Positions 7,597-16,753 of a DNA stretch of 64,000 nucleotides are shown in pieces. How positions within the stretch are numbered: the first letter of the stretch is position 1; every line of letters begins with the position of its first letter. Source of the DNA: Ancylomarina sp. 16SWW S1-10-2 (GTDB taxonomy: Bacteria; Bacteroidota; Bacteroidia; Bacteroidales; Marinifilaceae); assembly GCF_009669305.1 (NCBI RefSeq), contig NZ_SADB01000009.1, positions 62,001-126,000 of the forward strand, given 5' to 3'. Position numbers and translations under genes: made by a program. A model generated the notes under the pieces. It made no database searches, was not told the origin of the DNA, and was given only the letters and a program-made list of their open reading frames with translations.

Positions 7597-8286
7597 TTAA
7601 TTTTGATAACTAAAATCAAAATCATCAATTTTGGTCGCTCTTAAAATATGATGTTTACCAGGAGGACCTGCTAGTCTTTTAACATCGAAGCCTGATGCTC
7701 GTAATGCTCGTTTTACAATTCCTTTAGAGCAATAAGTCATTAATATGGCATTGGTATCTGCGCAGTTATATAACTTTTTAAAAATTGTTTTTGTCCACAA
7801 TTCAGGTTGAATGTCAGGAGCAAAGGCATCGAAAAATATTAGATCGTATTTATCTTCAAATTCTATCTCTTTTAGGTCGCCACTTATTTTTTTTAGGCTA
7901 AAATTATTAGAGATTTCACACGTTTTATTCCATTCTATTTTGTGTAGTTTCTTAAATAAATCGCGTTTCTCAAATTCGATTAAGTCAGGATAATTGAGAA
8001 CTTTTAATTCTTCTTCTTCTACAGGATAACGCTCTAAACTGTGATATACAATAGATCTATTCGTATTTTCAGCTTCCACAAGACTTAAGTAGGTGTTAAG
8101 ACCTGTTCCAAAACCAATTTCGAGAATGTGAATAGGGTTCTTATCCACAAATTTTAAACCAGCATTTATATAGATATGAATAGCTTCTTGTATGGCTCCA
8201 TGAGTTGAATGATAATGTTCGTTTAACTCGGGAATAAATATGGTATGAGAACCATCTTCAGTTAATTTAATCTCTCTTTTCAGCAT
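7597..8286 (-). CDS. mnmD: tRNA 5-methylaminomethyl-2-thiouridine methyltransferase MnmD
   Basis: A 229-residue SAM-dependent methyltransferase. The Rossmann motif is ILEIGFGTGLNTYLSLVEA (about residues 53-71), and the family marker is DLIFFDAFAPDIQPELWT. It corresponds to the N-terminal half of bifunctional MnmC (DUF752/Methyltransf_30) and lacks the C-terminal FAD oxidase, as in many Bacteroidota and Firmicutes. It would methylate nm5(s2)U34 of tRNA to mnm5(s2)U. The substrate inference is from family. It is followed upstream by an unrelated MATE transporter. Confidence 0.88.
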   Translation of the reverse strand: MLKREIKLTEDGSHTIFIPELNEHYHSTHGAIQEAIHIYINAGLKFVDKNPIHILEIGFGTGLNTYLSLVEAENTNRSIVYHSLERYPVEEEELKVLNYPDLIEFEKRDLFKKLHKIEWNKTCEISNNFSLKKISGDLKEIEFEDKYDLIFFDAFAPDIQPELWTKTIFKKLYNCADTNAILMTYCSKGIVKRALRASGFDVKRLAGPPGKHHILRATKIDDFDFSYQN

Positions 8287-8330
8287 GATAAAATTTATTG
8301 ATGGTATTGTTTCTTATTTTTAAATTTACT

Positions 8331-9842
8331 TTAAAAGTCTTTATTCGTCTCTTGATCTAGCGGTGCAATAACAGTTTGTTGTCTTATTCTACTTGGCAAG
8401 AGTTTGATCCATTTCTTTTGAAAAGGTAGTTCTTGATCGTTTTCTGGATGACGAACCAATAGAATTATGAATCCAAAGAAAAGAAAAATACCTTTTAGAA
8501 TACTTGTGATGGTCATTCCCCACCAAACGCCCGTAACTGGTACTAAATCTTGACTGATGTATTTTGAGAAAAGGGGTAGTATGTCAACAAAATTAAAGGC
8601 TAAAATAAAAGCAAATGGTATTCGAAGTACGTTTCCAATGATTCCAATTATTGTAGGAGGCATAGCTTTACCAACGCCGTTAAATGCTCCTGTTGCTGTA
8701 ATCTCAATACTCATAAAAACCTGCGAAAAGCTTAAAATCATTAGATAAACAACGCCCATTTTTAGAACCTCAGGCTCACTTTGTTTTATGAATAAACTAA
8801 AAACTTCAGCACCAAAAAAGTAAAATAAGGCTGTACTTAATAGGCCTAAAGTAGATGCAATACCCAGTGTGATAAAGAATCCTTTTTGAATTCGATCCCA
8901 GCGTTTGGCACCATAATTTTGACCCGTAAATGTGCCAAGTGCAGATGAAAAGCCTAAGGCTGTCATCCACGAAAGTGCTTCAACTTGCGCACCTATTGAT
9001 TGTACTGAAAAAGGAATGTTATTTCCGTGGGCAATATTATTCATAACTCGTGCAAGTATCATTGCGAGTGCTGCAAAACCAGCCGATTGAAGAGCAACGG
9101 GACCGCCAATTTTAATGATTGGTTTTAAAAATTGCTTTTGAAATTTGCCTAAATACTTTTTTGTGTTGAGAGGATTATTTTTACCCTTTAGGAGCAACAT
9201 AAATAGTCCGAAAACTAAAATTTGCGATGCGACGGTTGCTATTCCTGCACCTTCAGCACCCATTGCAGGAATGCTTCCCCATCCAAAAATTAGAATTGGA
9301 TCTAGAATCATATTTAAGATTAAACCTACAGCGTTAACATAGAAAGGAACTTTTGAATTCCCCGTTCCGTTATAAATTCCCGATAATGTAATGTTGGAAT
9401 AGGTAAACGGCATTCCTATGGCTACGATTCTTAGATAAACAAAGGCTGTTTCGTTTACAAAGTCACTTTCAATCTGAAAAAGATCTACAATTGGTCCAGT
9501 TAATAACCAAACTAGGAACCCAAAACCAATGGCAATAAGAAATGATAAACTGAAAGCATTACGAGTATACGCTTTGGCGTCATCCATGTTTTTTCGTCCA
9601 ATAGATTGTGAGATAAAAACCTCAGCACCAATTTTTGGAATAAACATGAGAGATGAACCTAACCAAACGATGTAAAGTGCTATACCTACAGCACTAACAG
9701 TTTCGCTACCCACACGACCAAGCCAAGCCATATCAGTCATATTATACGCCATTTGCACAAATGAAGTAGCTATAATAGGAATAGCAAGCTTGAGTATTTG
9801 TGAAAATATATTTCCGGTAGTAAAATCTTTTATCTGCGACAC
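8331..9842 (-). CDS. MATE family multidrug/cation antiporter
   Basis: 503 residues with about 12 hydrophobic segments and both MATE repeats: the N-terminal IFSQILKLAIPIIATSFVQMAYNMTDMAWLGRVG and the second repeat starting KIGGPVALQSAGFAALA. It most resembles the NorM/DinF branch that exports cationic compounds against Na+ or H+; substrate is unknown. It is transcribed away from dinB, and the 150-base gap holds a possible minus-strand -7 element (TAATTTTG, 9935-9928). The start is the ATG giving MSQIKDFTTGN. Confidence 0.92.
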   Translation of the reverse strand: MSQIKDFTTGNIFSQILKLAIPIIATSFVQMAYNMTDMAWLGRVGSETVSAVGIALYIVWLGSSLMFIPKIGAEVFISQSIGRKNMDDAKAYTRNAFSLSFLIAIGFGFLVWLLTGPIVDLFQIESDFVNETAFVYLRIVAIGMPFTYSNITLSGIYNGTGNSKVPFYVNAVGLILNMILDPILIFGWGSIPAMGAEGAGIATVASQILVFGLFMLLLKGKNNPLNTKKYLGKFQKQFLKPIIKIGGPVALQSAGFAALAMILARVMNNIAHGNNIPFSVQSIGAQVEALSWMTALGFSSALGTFTGQNYGAKRWDRIQKGFFITLGIASTLGLLSTALFYFFGAEVFSLFIKQSEPEVLKMGVVYLMILSFSQVFMSIEITATGAFNGVGKAMPPTIIGIIGNVLRIPFAFILAFNFVDILPLFSKYISQDLVPVTGVWWGMTITSILKGIFLFFGFIILLVRHPENDQELPFQKKWIKLLPSRIRQQTVIAPLDQETNKDF

Positions 9843-9992
9843 TAAATTGACTTTAATTGATTGAAATGGAGAATGTAAGTAAACTTATTAAAATTGAATG
9901 AAATAAGTCTTTTTTTTTATAGTGCTGCAAAATTAAGAAATTGAAGCAATAATATTGAAATTAGTACGATTAATTCAGATCTTGTAGCCATT

Positions 9993-11063
9993 ATGAGTGA
10001 AGAGGTAATCAGAAAGATAATTCATATTGACATGGATGCTTTTTTTGCTTCGGTTGAACAAAAAGATCAACCAGAGTTGAAAGGAAAAGCAATAGCTGTT
10101 GGTGGTGGAGGAGATAGAGGTGTTGTTGCAGCTGCTAGCTACGAGGCACGCAAATTTGGTGTGCGATCTGCTATGCCATCCAAGTCTGCTATAAAGCGTT
10201 GCCCACATCTTATTTTTGTAACGCCTCGTCATGCTAGATACAAGGAGATTTCGAATCAAATAATGGCAATCTTTCATGAATATACCGATTTGGTAGAACC
10301 CTTATCAATTGATGAAGCTTTTTTAGATGTGACCCACAATAAGAAAGGCTTATCATCGGCCACAGCAATTGCTGAGGAAATAAGGAAGCAAATAAAAGAA
10401 GAAACGGGCTTGACTGCCTCTGCAGGCATTTCGGTAAATAAATTTTTGGCAAAAATTGCATCTGATTATCAAAAGCCTGATGGTTTGTTTGTTGTAAAAC
10501 CAAAAATGGTTGAATCCTTTATTGAAAAGTTGAGTATCGAGAAATTTTTTGGCGTTGGGAAAGTAACAGCTGACAAAATGCATAAAATCGGGATTTTCCA
10601 TGGGAAAGATTTGAAGAAACGATCTTTATTGGAATTAACGCGATTATTTGGAAAAAATGGAGTTTACTATTATAACATTGCTCGAGGTATTGATCAGAGA
10701 GAGGTCAATCCAAACAGGATAAGAAAATCGGTGAGTACAGAAAATACTTTTTTAGACGATATAAGAACTAAGGAAGCGTTAAAAAAACGACTCGAAGAAT
10801 TGACTTTAGATTTACATAGACGTTTACAAAAGGCTAAATTCAAAGGTCGTACCATAAGTTTGAAAATTAAGTATAGTAATTTTGAGCAAATTACTCGCTC
10901 GAAAACGGTTTTTCATGAGATTGTTGACTATGATGAGATATTAGAATTATCAAGCAGTTTACTTTCTCAGCTCGAATTGGTTGACAGTGTTCGTTTGTTA
11001 GGAATAGGCATATCTAATCAAATAAAACCTAACGAAATTATTCAGCTAACTTTTGATTTCTAG
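9993..11063 (+). CDS. dinB: DNA polymerase IV (Y-family translesion polymerase)
   Basis: 356 residues. Catalytic carboxylates are visible in IIHIDMDAFFASVE (D near residue 11) and in LSIDEAFLDVT (D-E pair near residue 108); the steric residue region and YEARKFGVRSAMPS are typical. The C-terminal little-finger domain (about residues 240-356) ends in IQLTFDF, resembling a beta-clamp binding motif (QLxLF type). It copies damaged DNA with low fidelity. No LexA box is obvious upstream. Confidence 0.95.
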   Translation: MSEEVIRKIIHIDMDAFFASVEQKDQPELKGKAIAVGGGGDRGVVAAASYEARKFGVRSAMPSKSAIKRCPHLIFVTPRHARYKEISNQIMAIFHEYTDLVEPLSIDEAFLDVTHNKKGLSSATAIAEEIRKQIKEETGLTASAGISVNKFLAKIASDYQKPDGLFVVKPKMVESFIEKLSIEKFFGVGKVTADKMHKIGIFHGKDLKKRSLLELTRLFGKNGVYYYNIARGIDQREVNPNRIRKSVSTENTFLDDIRTKEALKKRLEELTLDLHRRLQKAKFKGRTISLKIKYSNFEQITRSKTVFHEIVDYDEILELSSSLLSQLELVDSVRLLGIGISNQIKPNEIIQLTFDF

Positions 11064-11107
11064 CAAAGGAATTATATTGTTTATGCTTTCATTCAGAATG
11101 ATTTTTC

Positions 11108-11115
11108 TACTTTTG
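11108..11115 (+). promoter_or_regulatory. possible -7 element for the two-gene 5'-nucleotidase operon
   Basis: TACTTTTG fits TAnnTTTG and lies 43 bases before the start at 11158. No good -33 partner is seen. Confidence 0.35.
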
Positions 11116-11157
11116 TTCTCCATATAAAGATATTTAAGTATTTTATTTTAAAAAAGG

Positions 11158-11937
11158 ATGCAAAAACACCTAAATAGGTTATTATTGGCAACTTACTTCT
11201 TATTAGTAATTGCCTGTAGCACTCAACCTAATCAGCAAACTGGAGTCAATGATTCAATTTTTAGTGTCGATTCAAGTCTAGATCAACAAGCTCTTAAGGA
11301 TACGGCTTTTACTAATATTATTAATAAGTATAAAGTAGGTCTTGATACTCAAATGAATGAACTTGTTTCTGTGACAGATGAAGCGATGATGAGTGGGAAA
11401 CCTGAATCATTATTAAGTAACTATGTAGCTGATGCGATGTTATCTATTGGTAATAAATATTGTTTAGATAATAAACTTGATCACGGTGTTGATATATCTA
11501 TTATTAATAATGGTGGCTTAAGAACTAGTCTTCCCAAAGGGAACATTACTACTGGAAAACTATTTGAACTTTTACCATTTGAAAATAAACTTGTGATTGT
11601 AGGAATGAAAGGTTCCGATCTTAAAAATGTTTTGAAATATCTTGTAGCCAGACATGGTGAAGGAGTTGGTGGAATTAAGATAGGAATTAAAGGAGACGAA
11701 GCTGTTGATGTGAAAATTGGTGGCAAAAAACTAGATTTAAATAAGGTGTACCATATTATTAGCATTGATTACCTTGTAAATGGCGGCGACGGGATGAGTT
11801 CTTTTGATAAGAGAGAGAATTTTCGTCATATGCACATGAAACTTCGTGAAGCTATAATTAATCATGCCAAATTTCTATATAAATCAGGAGTAGGTATTAA
11901 GGCCGAATTAGATGGGAGGATTTACTATGAAAAGTAG
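11158..11937 (+). CDS. 5'-nucleotidase C-terminal domain lipoprotein
   Basis: 259 residues: a lipoprotein signal (LLVIACS, Cys near residue 20), then only the 5_nucleotid_C domain. That domain carries the substrate-binding features (ISIINNGGLRTSLPKGNITTGKLFELLPF, and VNGGDGMSSF near the C-terminus). In UshA-like enzymes this domain provides the nucleotide-base pocket and follows the metallophosphatase domain in one chain; here it is a separate protein coded first. The next gene supplies the catalytic domain, overlapping by 11 bases, so they should be made together and act together in the periplasm. Confidence 0.9.
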   Translation: MQKHLNRLLLATYFLLVIACSTQPNQQTGVNDSIFSVDSSLDQQALKDTAFTNIINKYKVGLDTQMNELVSVTDEAMMSGKPESLLSNYVADAMLSIGNKYCLDNKLDHGVDISIINNGGLRTSLPKGNITTGKLFELLPFENKLVIVGMKGSDLKNVLKYLVARHGEGVGGIKIGIKGDEAVDVKIGGKKLDLNKVYHIISIDYLVNGGDGMSSFDKRENFRHMHMKLREAIINHAKFLYKSGVGIKAELDGRIYYEK

Positions 11938-12862
11938 AAGAGATTTTTTTAAGAAACTAGGAATGGGTGGCTTATTTCTTGGATTGGGCGGATACGCTTT
12001 GCCATCGAAAGCTGCTAAAAATAAGCTAACTAAGATTACCTTATTACATACGAATGATATACATTCACATATAGATCCGTTCCCAAAATCAGATCCTAAA
12101 TATCCTGGTTTGGGTGGTTTTGCTCGAATAAATGCACTGGTTAAAAAAATTAGAGGTGAGGAGGAGAATCTTTTATTGCTCGACTGTGGTGATATTTATC
12201 AAGGCACACCTTATTTTAATTTCTTTAAAGGAGAAGCCGAATTAAAATTAATGTCGCAAATGGGCTATGATGCCGGAACGATTGGTAATCATGAATTCGA
12301 TAATGGACTAGTTGGTATCTCTTCTCAAATGGGACATATGAATTTTCCATTCATCAATTCGAATTATGATTTTACGGGTACTGTGCTTGATGGAAAAATT
12401 TTGCCTTATAAAACTTTTGATAAAGGTGGTATAAAGATTGGTATTTTTGGTTTAGGCGTTGAGTTGGAAGGCCTCGTTTCAAGTAAAAATTATGAAGGGG
12501 TTGACTACATTGACCCGATTTATATGGCAGAAAAAATGGTTGCTATCCTTAAAGAAAAAGAGCAGTGCGATCTTGTAATTTGTCTGTCACATATTGGTTA
12601 TTCAAGCCGAACAGAAGGAATGTGTGATATCAAGTTGGCTAAAGAAACGAGTGGTATCGATGTTATTTTAGGAGGACATTCGCATACACTTTTGGAAACT
12701 GCAACTCGTGTTCGTAATTTAGATGGAAAGGAAGTTGTTATCAATCAAGTTGGCTGGGCAGGAATAGCTCTAGGTCGAATTGATTTTTATATAGATAAAG
12801 AAGAAGGAACAAAGCTTGCGAGTTCTACTTTACATTCGATAGATAAGAGATTGGAAGCATAA
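11927..12862 (+). CDS. 5'-nucleotidase metallophosphatase domain, Tat-exported
   Basis: About 311 residues from the ATG at 11927. I prefer this start over the in-frame ATG at 11912 because the Tat signal then begins MKSRRDFFKKLGMGG, and GGGAGGA lies 8-14 bases before the start as a possible ribosome site. The calcineurin-like metal ligands are present: LLHTNDIHSHIDPF (DxH), LDCGDIYQGTPYF, TIGNHEFDNG (NHE) and a late GGHSHTL. The domain usually fused at the C-terminus is coded by the preceding gene. Tat export suggests folding with metals before export, whereas the partner is a Sec lipoprotein. Confidence 0.9.
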   Translation: MKSRRDFFKKLGMGGLFLGLGGYALPSKAAKNKLTKITLLHTNDIHSHIDPFPKSDPKYPGLGGFARINALVKKIRGEEENLLLLDCGDIYQGTPYFNFFKGEAELKLMSQMGYDAGTIGNHEFDNGLVGISSQMGHMNFPFINSNYDFTGTVLDGKILPYKTFDKGGIKIGIFGLGVELEGLVSSKNYEGVDYIDPIYMAEKMVAILKEKEQCDLVICLSHIGYSSRTEGMCDIKLAKETSGIDVILGGHSHTLLETATRVRNLDGKEVVINQVGWAGIALGRIDFYIDKEEGTKLASSTLHSIDKRLEA

Positions 12863-12903
12863 TAAGAACCCTGTTTCTAAACCAACATCAGATTTTGTAG
12901 GAT

Positions 12904-13806
12904 ATGAATAAGTTGTCAAAAAAACTGGATAAGAATAATTTACCCTATGTTGAAGGTATTCTTTCAATCATAGCCAATATCCTATTGTTTGGCCTTAAAT
13001 ATTGGGCAGGTATTGTTAGTGGCTCTATTGCTATTATGGCCGATGCTTGGCATACTCTGTCGGATAGTTTGAGTTCGGTTATTGTATTGCTAGGAACCAA
13101 ATTTTCAAAGAAACCTGCTGATAAAGATCACCCTTTTGGTCATGGGCGAGCCGATTTAATTGCTGCTTTTATCATAGGAATAATGCTTCTTTTAGTTTCC
13201 TTCGATTTTATGTTGAAATCGTATGATGCGCTTAAAAATAGAGAAAGCTCTATGTTTGGAAGCTTGGCGATTTATGTCATGATTACTTCTGTGGTTCTGA
13301 AAGAGCTCTTAGCTCAATTTGCTTTTTGGGCTGCTAAAAGGTCCGATTCTAAAGTTTTAAAAGCTGATGCTTGGCATCATAGGAGCGATGCTATTTCATC
13401 TTTAATTATTCTTGTAGGTATCTTTTTAGGTAAGTATTTCTGGTGGCTCGATGGCGCTTTAGGACTCATAGTCGCTCTCTTAATTGGACAAGCTGCTTAT
13501 AATATTATTAAAGATTCAATTTACACTTTACTTGGAGAAAGCCCTTCAGAAGAAATAGTTGATAAATTGAAGCTAACTTGTAAACGTTGCTATCCTGAAG
13601 ATTTATACCCACATCACTTTCATGTTCATTCCTATGGCGATCATAATGAAATCACCTTTCATATTTGTTTGCCTCCAGAAATGACTATTCGAGAAGCTCA
13701 TGAAATCGTTGATTATATTGAAAATCAAATTGCAGAGGAACATTCTTATTCGGCAACTTTACACATCGATCCGAATGATGAAAAGTATACAAGTATAGAT
13801 TCTTAA
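12904..13806 (+). CDS. cation diffusion facilitator (CDF) family metal exporter
   Basis: 300 residues, six predicted membrane segments and a cytoplasmic C-terminal domain. The two metal-site helices carry IMADAWHTLSDSLSS and LKADAWHHRSDAISS (HxxxD on both), and DHPFGHGR sits between TM2 and TM3. The H/D set suits Zn2+ or a related divalent ion, exported in exchange for H+. The C-terminal domain contains several histidines (YPHHFHVHSYGDHNE). It lies 41 bases behind the nucleotidase genes and converges on the EamA gene with only 4 bases between the stops. Confidence 0.92.
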   Translation: MNKLSKKLDKNNLPYVEGILSIIANILLFGLKYWAGIVSGSIAIMADAWHTLSDSLSSVIVLLGTKFSKKPADKDHPFGHGRADLIAAFIIGIMLLLVSFDFMLKSYDALKNRESSMFGSLAIYVMITSVVLKELLAQFAFWAAKRSDSKVLKADAWHHRSDAISSLIILVGIFLGKYFWWLDGALGLIVALLIGQAAYNIIKDSIYTLLGESPSEEIVDKLKLTCKRCYPEDLYPHHFHVHSYGDHNEITFHICLPPEMTIREAHEIVDYIENQIAEEHSYSATLHIDPNDEKYTSIDS

Positions 13807-13810
13807 GGAT

Positions 13811-14743
13811 TTATGCTTTTGTAAGTTTGTTTTTTTTAGCAAAGAAAACAGCAATTATAGCACCTCCAATTACACAAGCAGCTCCAACCATTGAAATAGG
13901 GTCTAAGGTTTCAGTTTTAATCCAATCTACCTGAAAACCCGAAAGTATTGCCATAGTTATAAGCGTAATAATTGGATTTAAAGTTACTATGATACTCACT
14001 TTGTAGGCTTCGGTGTATTTAAAGGCAAAGGCTAAAGATCCGTATGCAATAAGTGTATTTAAGCCCAGGAATATAACAATTAACCATACAGGAAAGCTCA
14101 AGTTGGTGAAGGCTGTAAAATCAGCACTTGGGGTATAAAGTAAAGCGGGTAGACAATATAGAAACATATTAAGTGTTTGAGCTGGGTGTTTTTGTACTAG
14201 CTTTTTTTGTAAAGCAGCATAAAGAACCCACGCTACAGCTCCAATTTCAATCCAAATAAAACCTGTATTAAAAGCTTCAGGATCATCGATAAAACCTTTT
14301 AATTGATTCTGATAGAAAAGCATTAGTCCAATTGCAGCGATAATAAAACCGCCTATTTGCTTTAAGTTCAGACTCTCTTTATAAACGATAAATCCGACTA
14401 AGGCTAGTAAAATAGGACCTGTTTGAATGATAATTTGAGCATTACTAGGACTTGTATAGTTTAGTCCTTGCAAGAATCCAATATAGTTTAATCCCAAAGC
14501 TAATGCTGCAATTATCAGAAGGACAGGAGGTCGTCTAAATATTTGAAGTTGTTTTCTATCCGTAAATAAATAATAAATAAGGAGAATACCTCCTGCAAAA
14601 GTAAATCGAAACCAAACAATTGAATTGGGATCAATATATTTAAGAGCAACTTTTAAAAAAATGGGCAAAAATCCCCAAAGAAAAGCCGTTAGGCAGGCAA
14701 ATAAAACGCCCTTTAAATTTGTTGATATGCCTGAATTCCCCAT
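13811..14743 (-). CDS. EamA/DMT family transporter
   Basis: 310 residues with ten hydrophobic helices in two EamA repeats (first from GVLFACLTAFLWGFLPIFLKVAL, second from GAVAWVLYAALQKKLVQKHPAQTLN). The substrate of drug/metabolite family members cannot be read from sequence. It is monocistronic and convergent with the CDF gene. Confidence 0.9.
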   Translation of the reverse strand: MGNSGISTNLKGVLFACLTAFLWGFLPIFLKVALKYIDPNSIVWFRFTFAGGILLIYYLFTDRKQLQIFRRPPVLLIIAALALGLNYIGFLQGLNYTSPSNAQIIIQTGPILLALVGFIVYKESLNLKQIGGFIIAAIGLMLFYQNQLKGFIDDPEAFNTGFIWIEIGAVAWVLYAALQKKLVQKHPAQTLNMFLYCLPALLYTPSADFTAFTNLSFPVWLIVIFLGLNTLIAYGSLAFAFKYTEAYKVSIIVTLNPIITLITMAILSGFQVDWIKTETLDPISMVGAACVIGGAIIAVFFAKKNKLTKA

Positions 14744-14830
14744 TTTGATTGGATTGTTTTATTTTGAACGAATTTAATCGGAGCGAAAGTAATCTATATT
14801 TTAGAATACTAAGACGCTTAAAATATAATT

Positions 14831-15544
14831 TTAGTCTTGGTTTTGAGCGTTAGGTAATTCAAAACAGACATAGCCTAAAGCTTTCCAAACCTCTAGCACT
14901 TGATTTAAGCTAATTTCGAAACTAGAATATTCTATATTATCTGAGTGAAGGACGAATTGGTTATTCTCAATATCCTTCTGAATTCTTTTATATACGATAC
15001 CTTCGTCAGAGCTCACAAGCACATTGCATGAACCATTGCGAATGAGTTCCCAATCTTGCACATATTCACAAATAATGTATGCACTAGAAGGAATAGGTAA
15101 CATACTTTCCCCTTCAATTTGAAAAGCACGATAACTTTTATTCTCGGCTAATTCAGCGAAAGGCATTCTGAAGTTTGGTAATTCGCTTATGAATTCTGTG
15201 TCAGAATAACCATTTAAATAGCCAGCTGCTGCTTTTACAGGAACTAGAGTTATCATTTCTTCATTCTTGTTATCTACAACAATAGGCAAAATTCTTAGTT
15301 TATCGCCTTTAGTATCTTGCAATTTTGCTCTATCCTGTGCACTAATATCATTTGAGACTAATTCATCTAAATTTCTATTATAAAAACCAGCTAACTTTAA
15401 AATCGTATCGAGTTTTGGTGTTGATTTTTTTCTTTCGTAAGCCGATATCGATGAGGCTCCAATTCCTGTTTTGAAAGATAGTTTTGTTTGAGATAAGCGT
15501 TTTCGAATACGGAGATATTTTAGATTCTGTGATAGATATTGCAT
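14831..15544 (-). CDS. XRE-family repressor with S24/LexA-like domain
   Basis: 237 residues. An N-terminal helix-turn-helix (about residues 5-60: LRIRKRLSQTKLSFKTGIGASSISAYERKK) and a C-terminal S24 domain (about residues 105-225). The catalytic Ser is in EGESMLP and the general-base Lys in GIVYKRI; AAAGYLNGY fits the Ala-Gly self-cleavage site. Such proteins are usually RecA-responsive repressors, but Bacteroidota also keep chromosomal members with no phage nearby, as here. Its targets are unknown. Confidence 0.88.
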   Translation of the reverse strand: MQYLSQNLKYLRIRKRLSQTKLSFKTGIGASSISAYERKKSTPKLDTILKLAGFYNRNLDELVSNDISAQDRAKLQDTKGDKLRILPIVVDNKNEEMITLVPVKAAAGYLNGYSDTEFISELPNFRMPFAELAENKSYRAFQIEGESMLPIPSSAYIICEYVQDWELIRNGSCNVLVSSDEGIVYKRIQKDIENNQFVLHSDNIEYSSFEISLNQVLEVWKALGYVCFELPNAQNQD

Positions 15545-15585
15545 ATTGATTGTGGTAATAGGGTATAATAAATTTAAAATTGGAA

Positions 15586-15593
15586 CAAAAGTA
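15586..15593 (-). promoter_or_regulatory. possible -7 element for the XRE/S24 gene
   Basis: The minus strand reads TACTTTTG (TAnnTTTG) about 42 bases upstream of the ATG at 15544. Confidence 0.4.
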
Positions 15594-15660
15594 AAGAATA
15601 CTTGTTGATATATGTACTCATATGGATGTGTTTTGTTGATACAAAAGCAATTTAGACCAT

Positions 15661-15698
15661 AAAGAAAGAGACTGTCCCAATGGACAGTCTCTTTCTTT
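15661..15698 (-). terminator. strong hairpin behind the paired membrane protein genes
   Basis: A perfect 17 bp inverted repeat (GAGACTGTCC / GGACAGTCTC core) with a 4-base loop, T-rich on the 3' side for either strand. It lies 20 bases after the stop of the minus-strand gene at 15718. Confidence 0.85.
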
Positions 15699-15717
15699 AT
15701 TTTATTTGTAACCTAAA

Positions 15718-16221
15718 CTATTCCATATGCTTTAAGTTGACAGCATAGAGAATAATGAAGAGAATTGTTGTGAAAGCTATAAATCCAAGCATTATCATGC
15801 CAATTTCTGGTCCTATGAAATATAGCGGTACAAGCATCCAGAATAGATTCGCTACAGTATATAAATAAAAGCCATTCTTTTTAAGTTTGAACATTAAAAA
15901 GACACCTAACAAGCTAAATAAGGCAAACAGAACATTAGTTGCTGTCATAGGAGTTAAATTCTCTTTCGTTTTTTCGAGAGTAATCAAACCATTCACAGCC
16001 ATGTCATAAAAGATGCCTGAGTCCATTCCTGCATCCTCCATCTGTTCTATGCCCATTTCAATTTGCTCAACTTGTTGAGGATAAGTATCATCAAATGTTG
16101 CATATTGGTAAAGGGTTTGCAGTAGACCAAAACCACCACTACCGATGAGTGATAAAATACATAGAACTGTAATAAAAGTTGGCCTTTTTTTAGGTGTTAC
16201 AACTTGTGTAATGTCTTCCAT
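15718..16221 (-). CDS. conserved membrane protein, paralogue A
   Basis: 167 residues, four hydrophobic segments: about 18-38, 93-112, 120-138 and 142-160. The N-terminus RPTFITVLCILSLIGSG is repeated in the next gene. No family with a known function recognised; similar proteins in Bacteroidota are annotated as hypothetical or DUF4064-like membrane proteins. Co-transcribed with its upstream paralogue (49 bases apart). Confidence 0.75.
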   Translation of the reverse strand: MEDITQVVTPKKRPTFITVLCILSLIGSGGFGLLQTLYQYATFDDTYPQQVEQIEMGIEQMEDAGMDSGIFYDMAVNGLITLEKTKENLTPMTATNVLFALFSLLGVFLMFKLKKNGFYLYTVANLFWMLVPLYFIGPEIGMIMLGFIAFTTILFIILYAVNLKHME

Positions 16222-16270
16222 AGGTTTAAAATTAATGAGTTAGTATAGATTAATATTTGATTATTAGTTA

Positions 16271-16753
16271 TTAAGACATGTTTTTGAGGTTGATGCCATA
16301 TAATGCAATGAATAATACGGAGAAAAAAGCTGAGAAAAATATCGCAGAGCCTACAAACATATTCCAACCTAAAAAAACTGGTCCTATAAATAGAAAACCA
16401 ACTTGAGCTACTATGTAAAGATAAAACCCAATTTTCTTCATCTGAAACATCATGATTGCACCAGCTAGGCTTAAGGCATATAAAATAAATTTAGAGAAAA
16501 CTATGGCAAAAAAGTTATCTATAACCAATAGGACCATGTCTAAAGCTTGTTTTATAAATTCATCACCAGCATTATTCCCTAATTGACTAAAAGTCGCATT
16601 AAACATTGATGGTTGAAATAGATCGAGGAATGGGACCGCGATTAGAGCCGTAAGATTAGCCAAAACACTAAAGCCACTTCCAATAAATGTTAAAATACAT
16701 AATACCGTAAGTAATGTTGGCCGATCTTGTGGACGTACAGATAAAGTTTCCAT
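16271..16753 (-). CDS. conserved membrane protein, paralogue B
   Basis: 160 residues, with the same plan as the downstream gene: RPTLLTVLCILTFIGSG at the N-terminus, a soluble loop, and three more helices including MFQMKKIGFYLYIVAQ, which matches MFKLKKNGFYLYTVAN in paralogue A. A tandem duplication with diverged central loops. Function unknown. Confidence 0.75.
   Translation of the reverse strand: METLSVRPQDRPTLLTVLCILTFIGSGFSVLANLTALIAVPFLDLFQPSMFNATFSQLGNNAGDEFIKQALDMVLLVIDNFFAIVFSKFILYALSLAGAIMMFQMKKIGFYLYIVAQVGFLFIGPVFLGWNMFVGSAIFFSAFFSVLFIALYGINLKNMS

Noticed and set aside
14831-15544. Prophage repressor marking a prophage
   Set aside because: No integrase, structural or lysis genes lie nearby; the neighbours are ordinary transporter and membrane genes.
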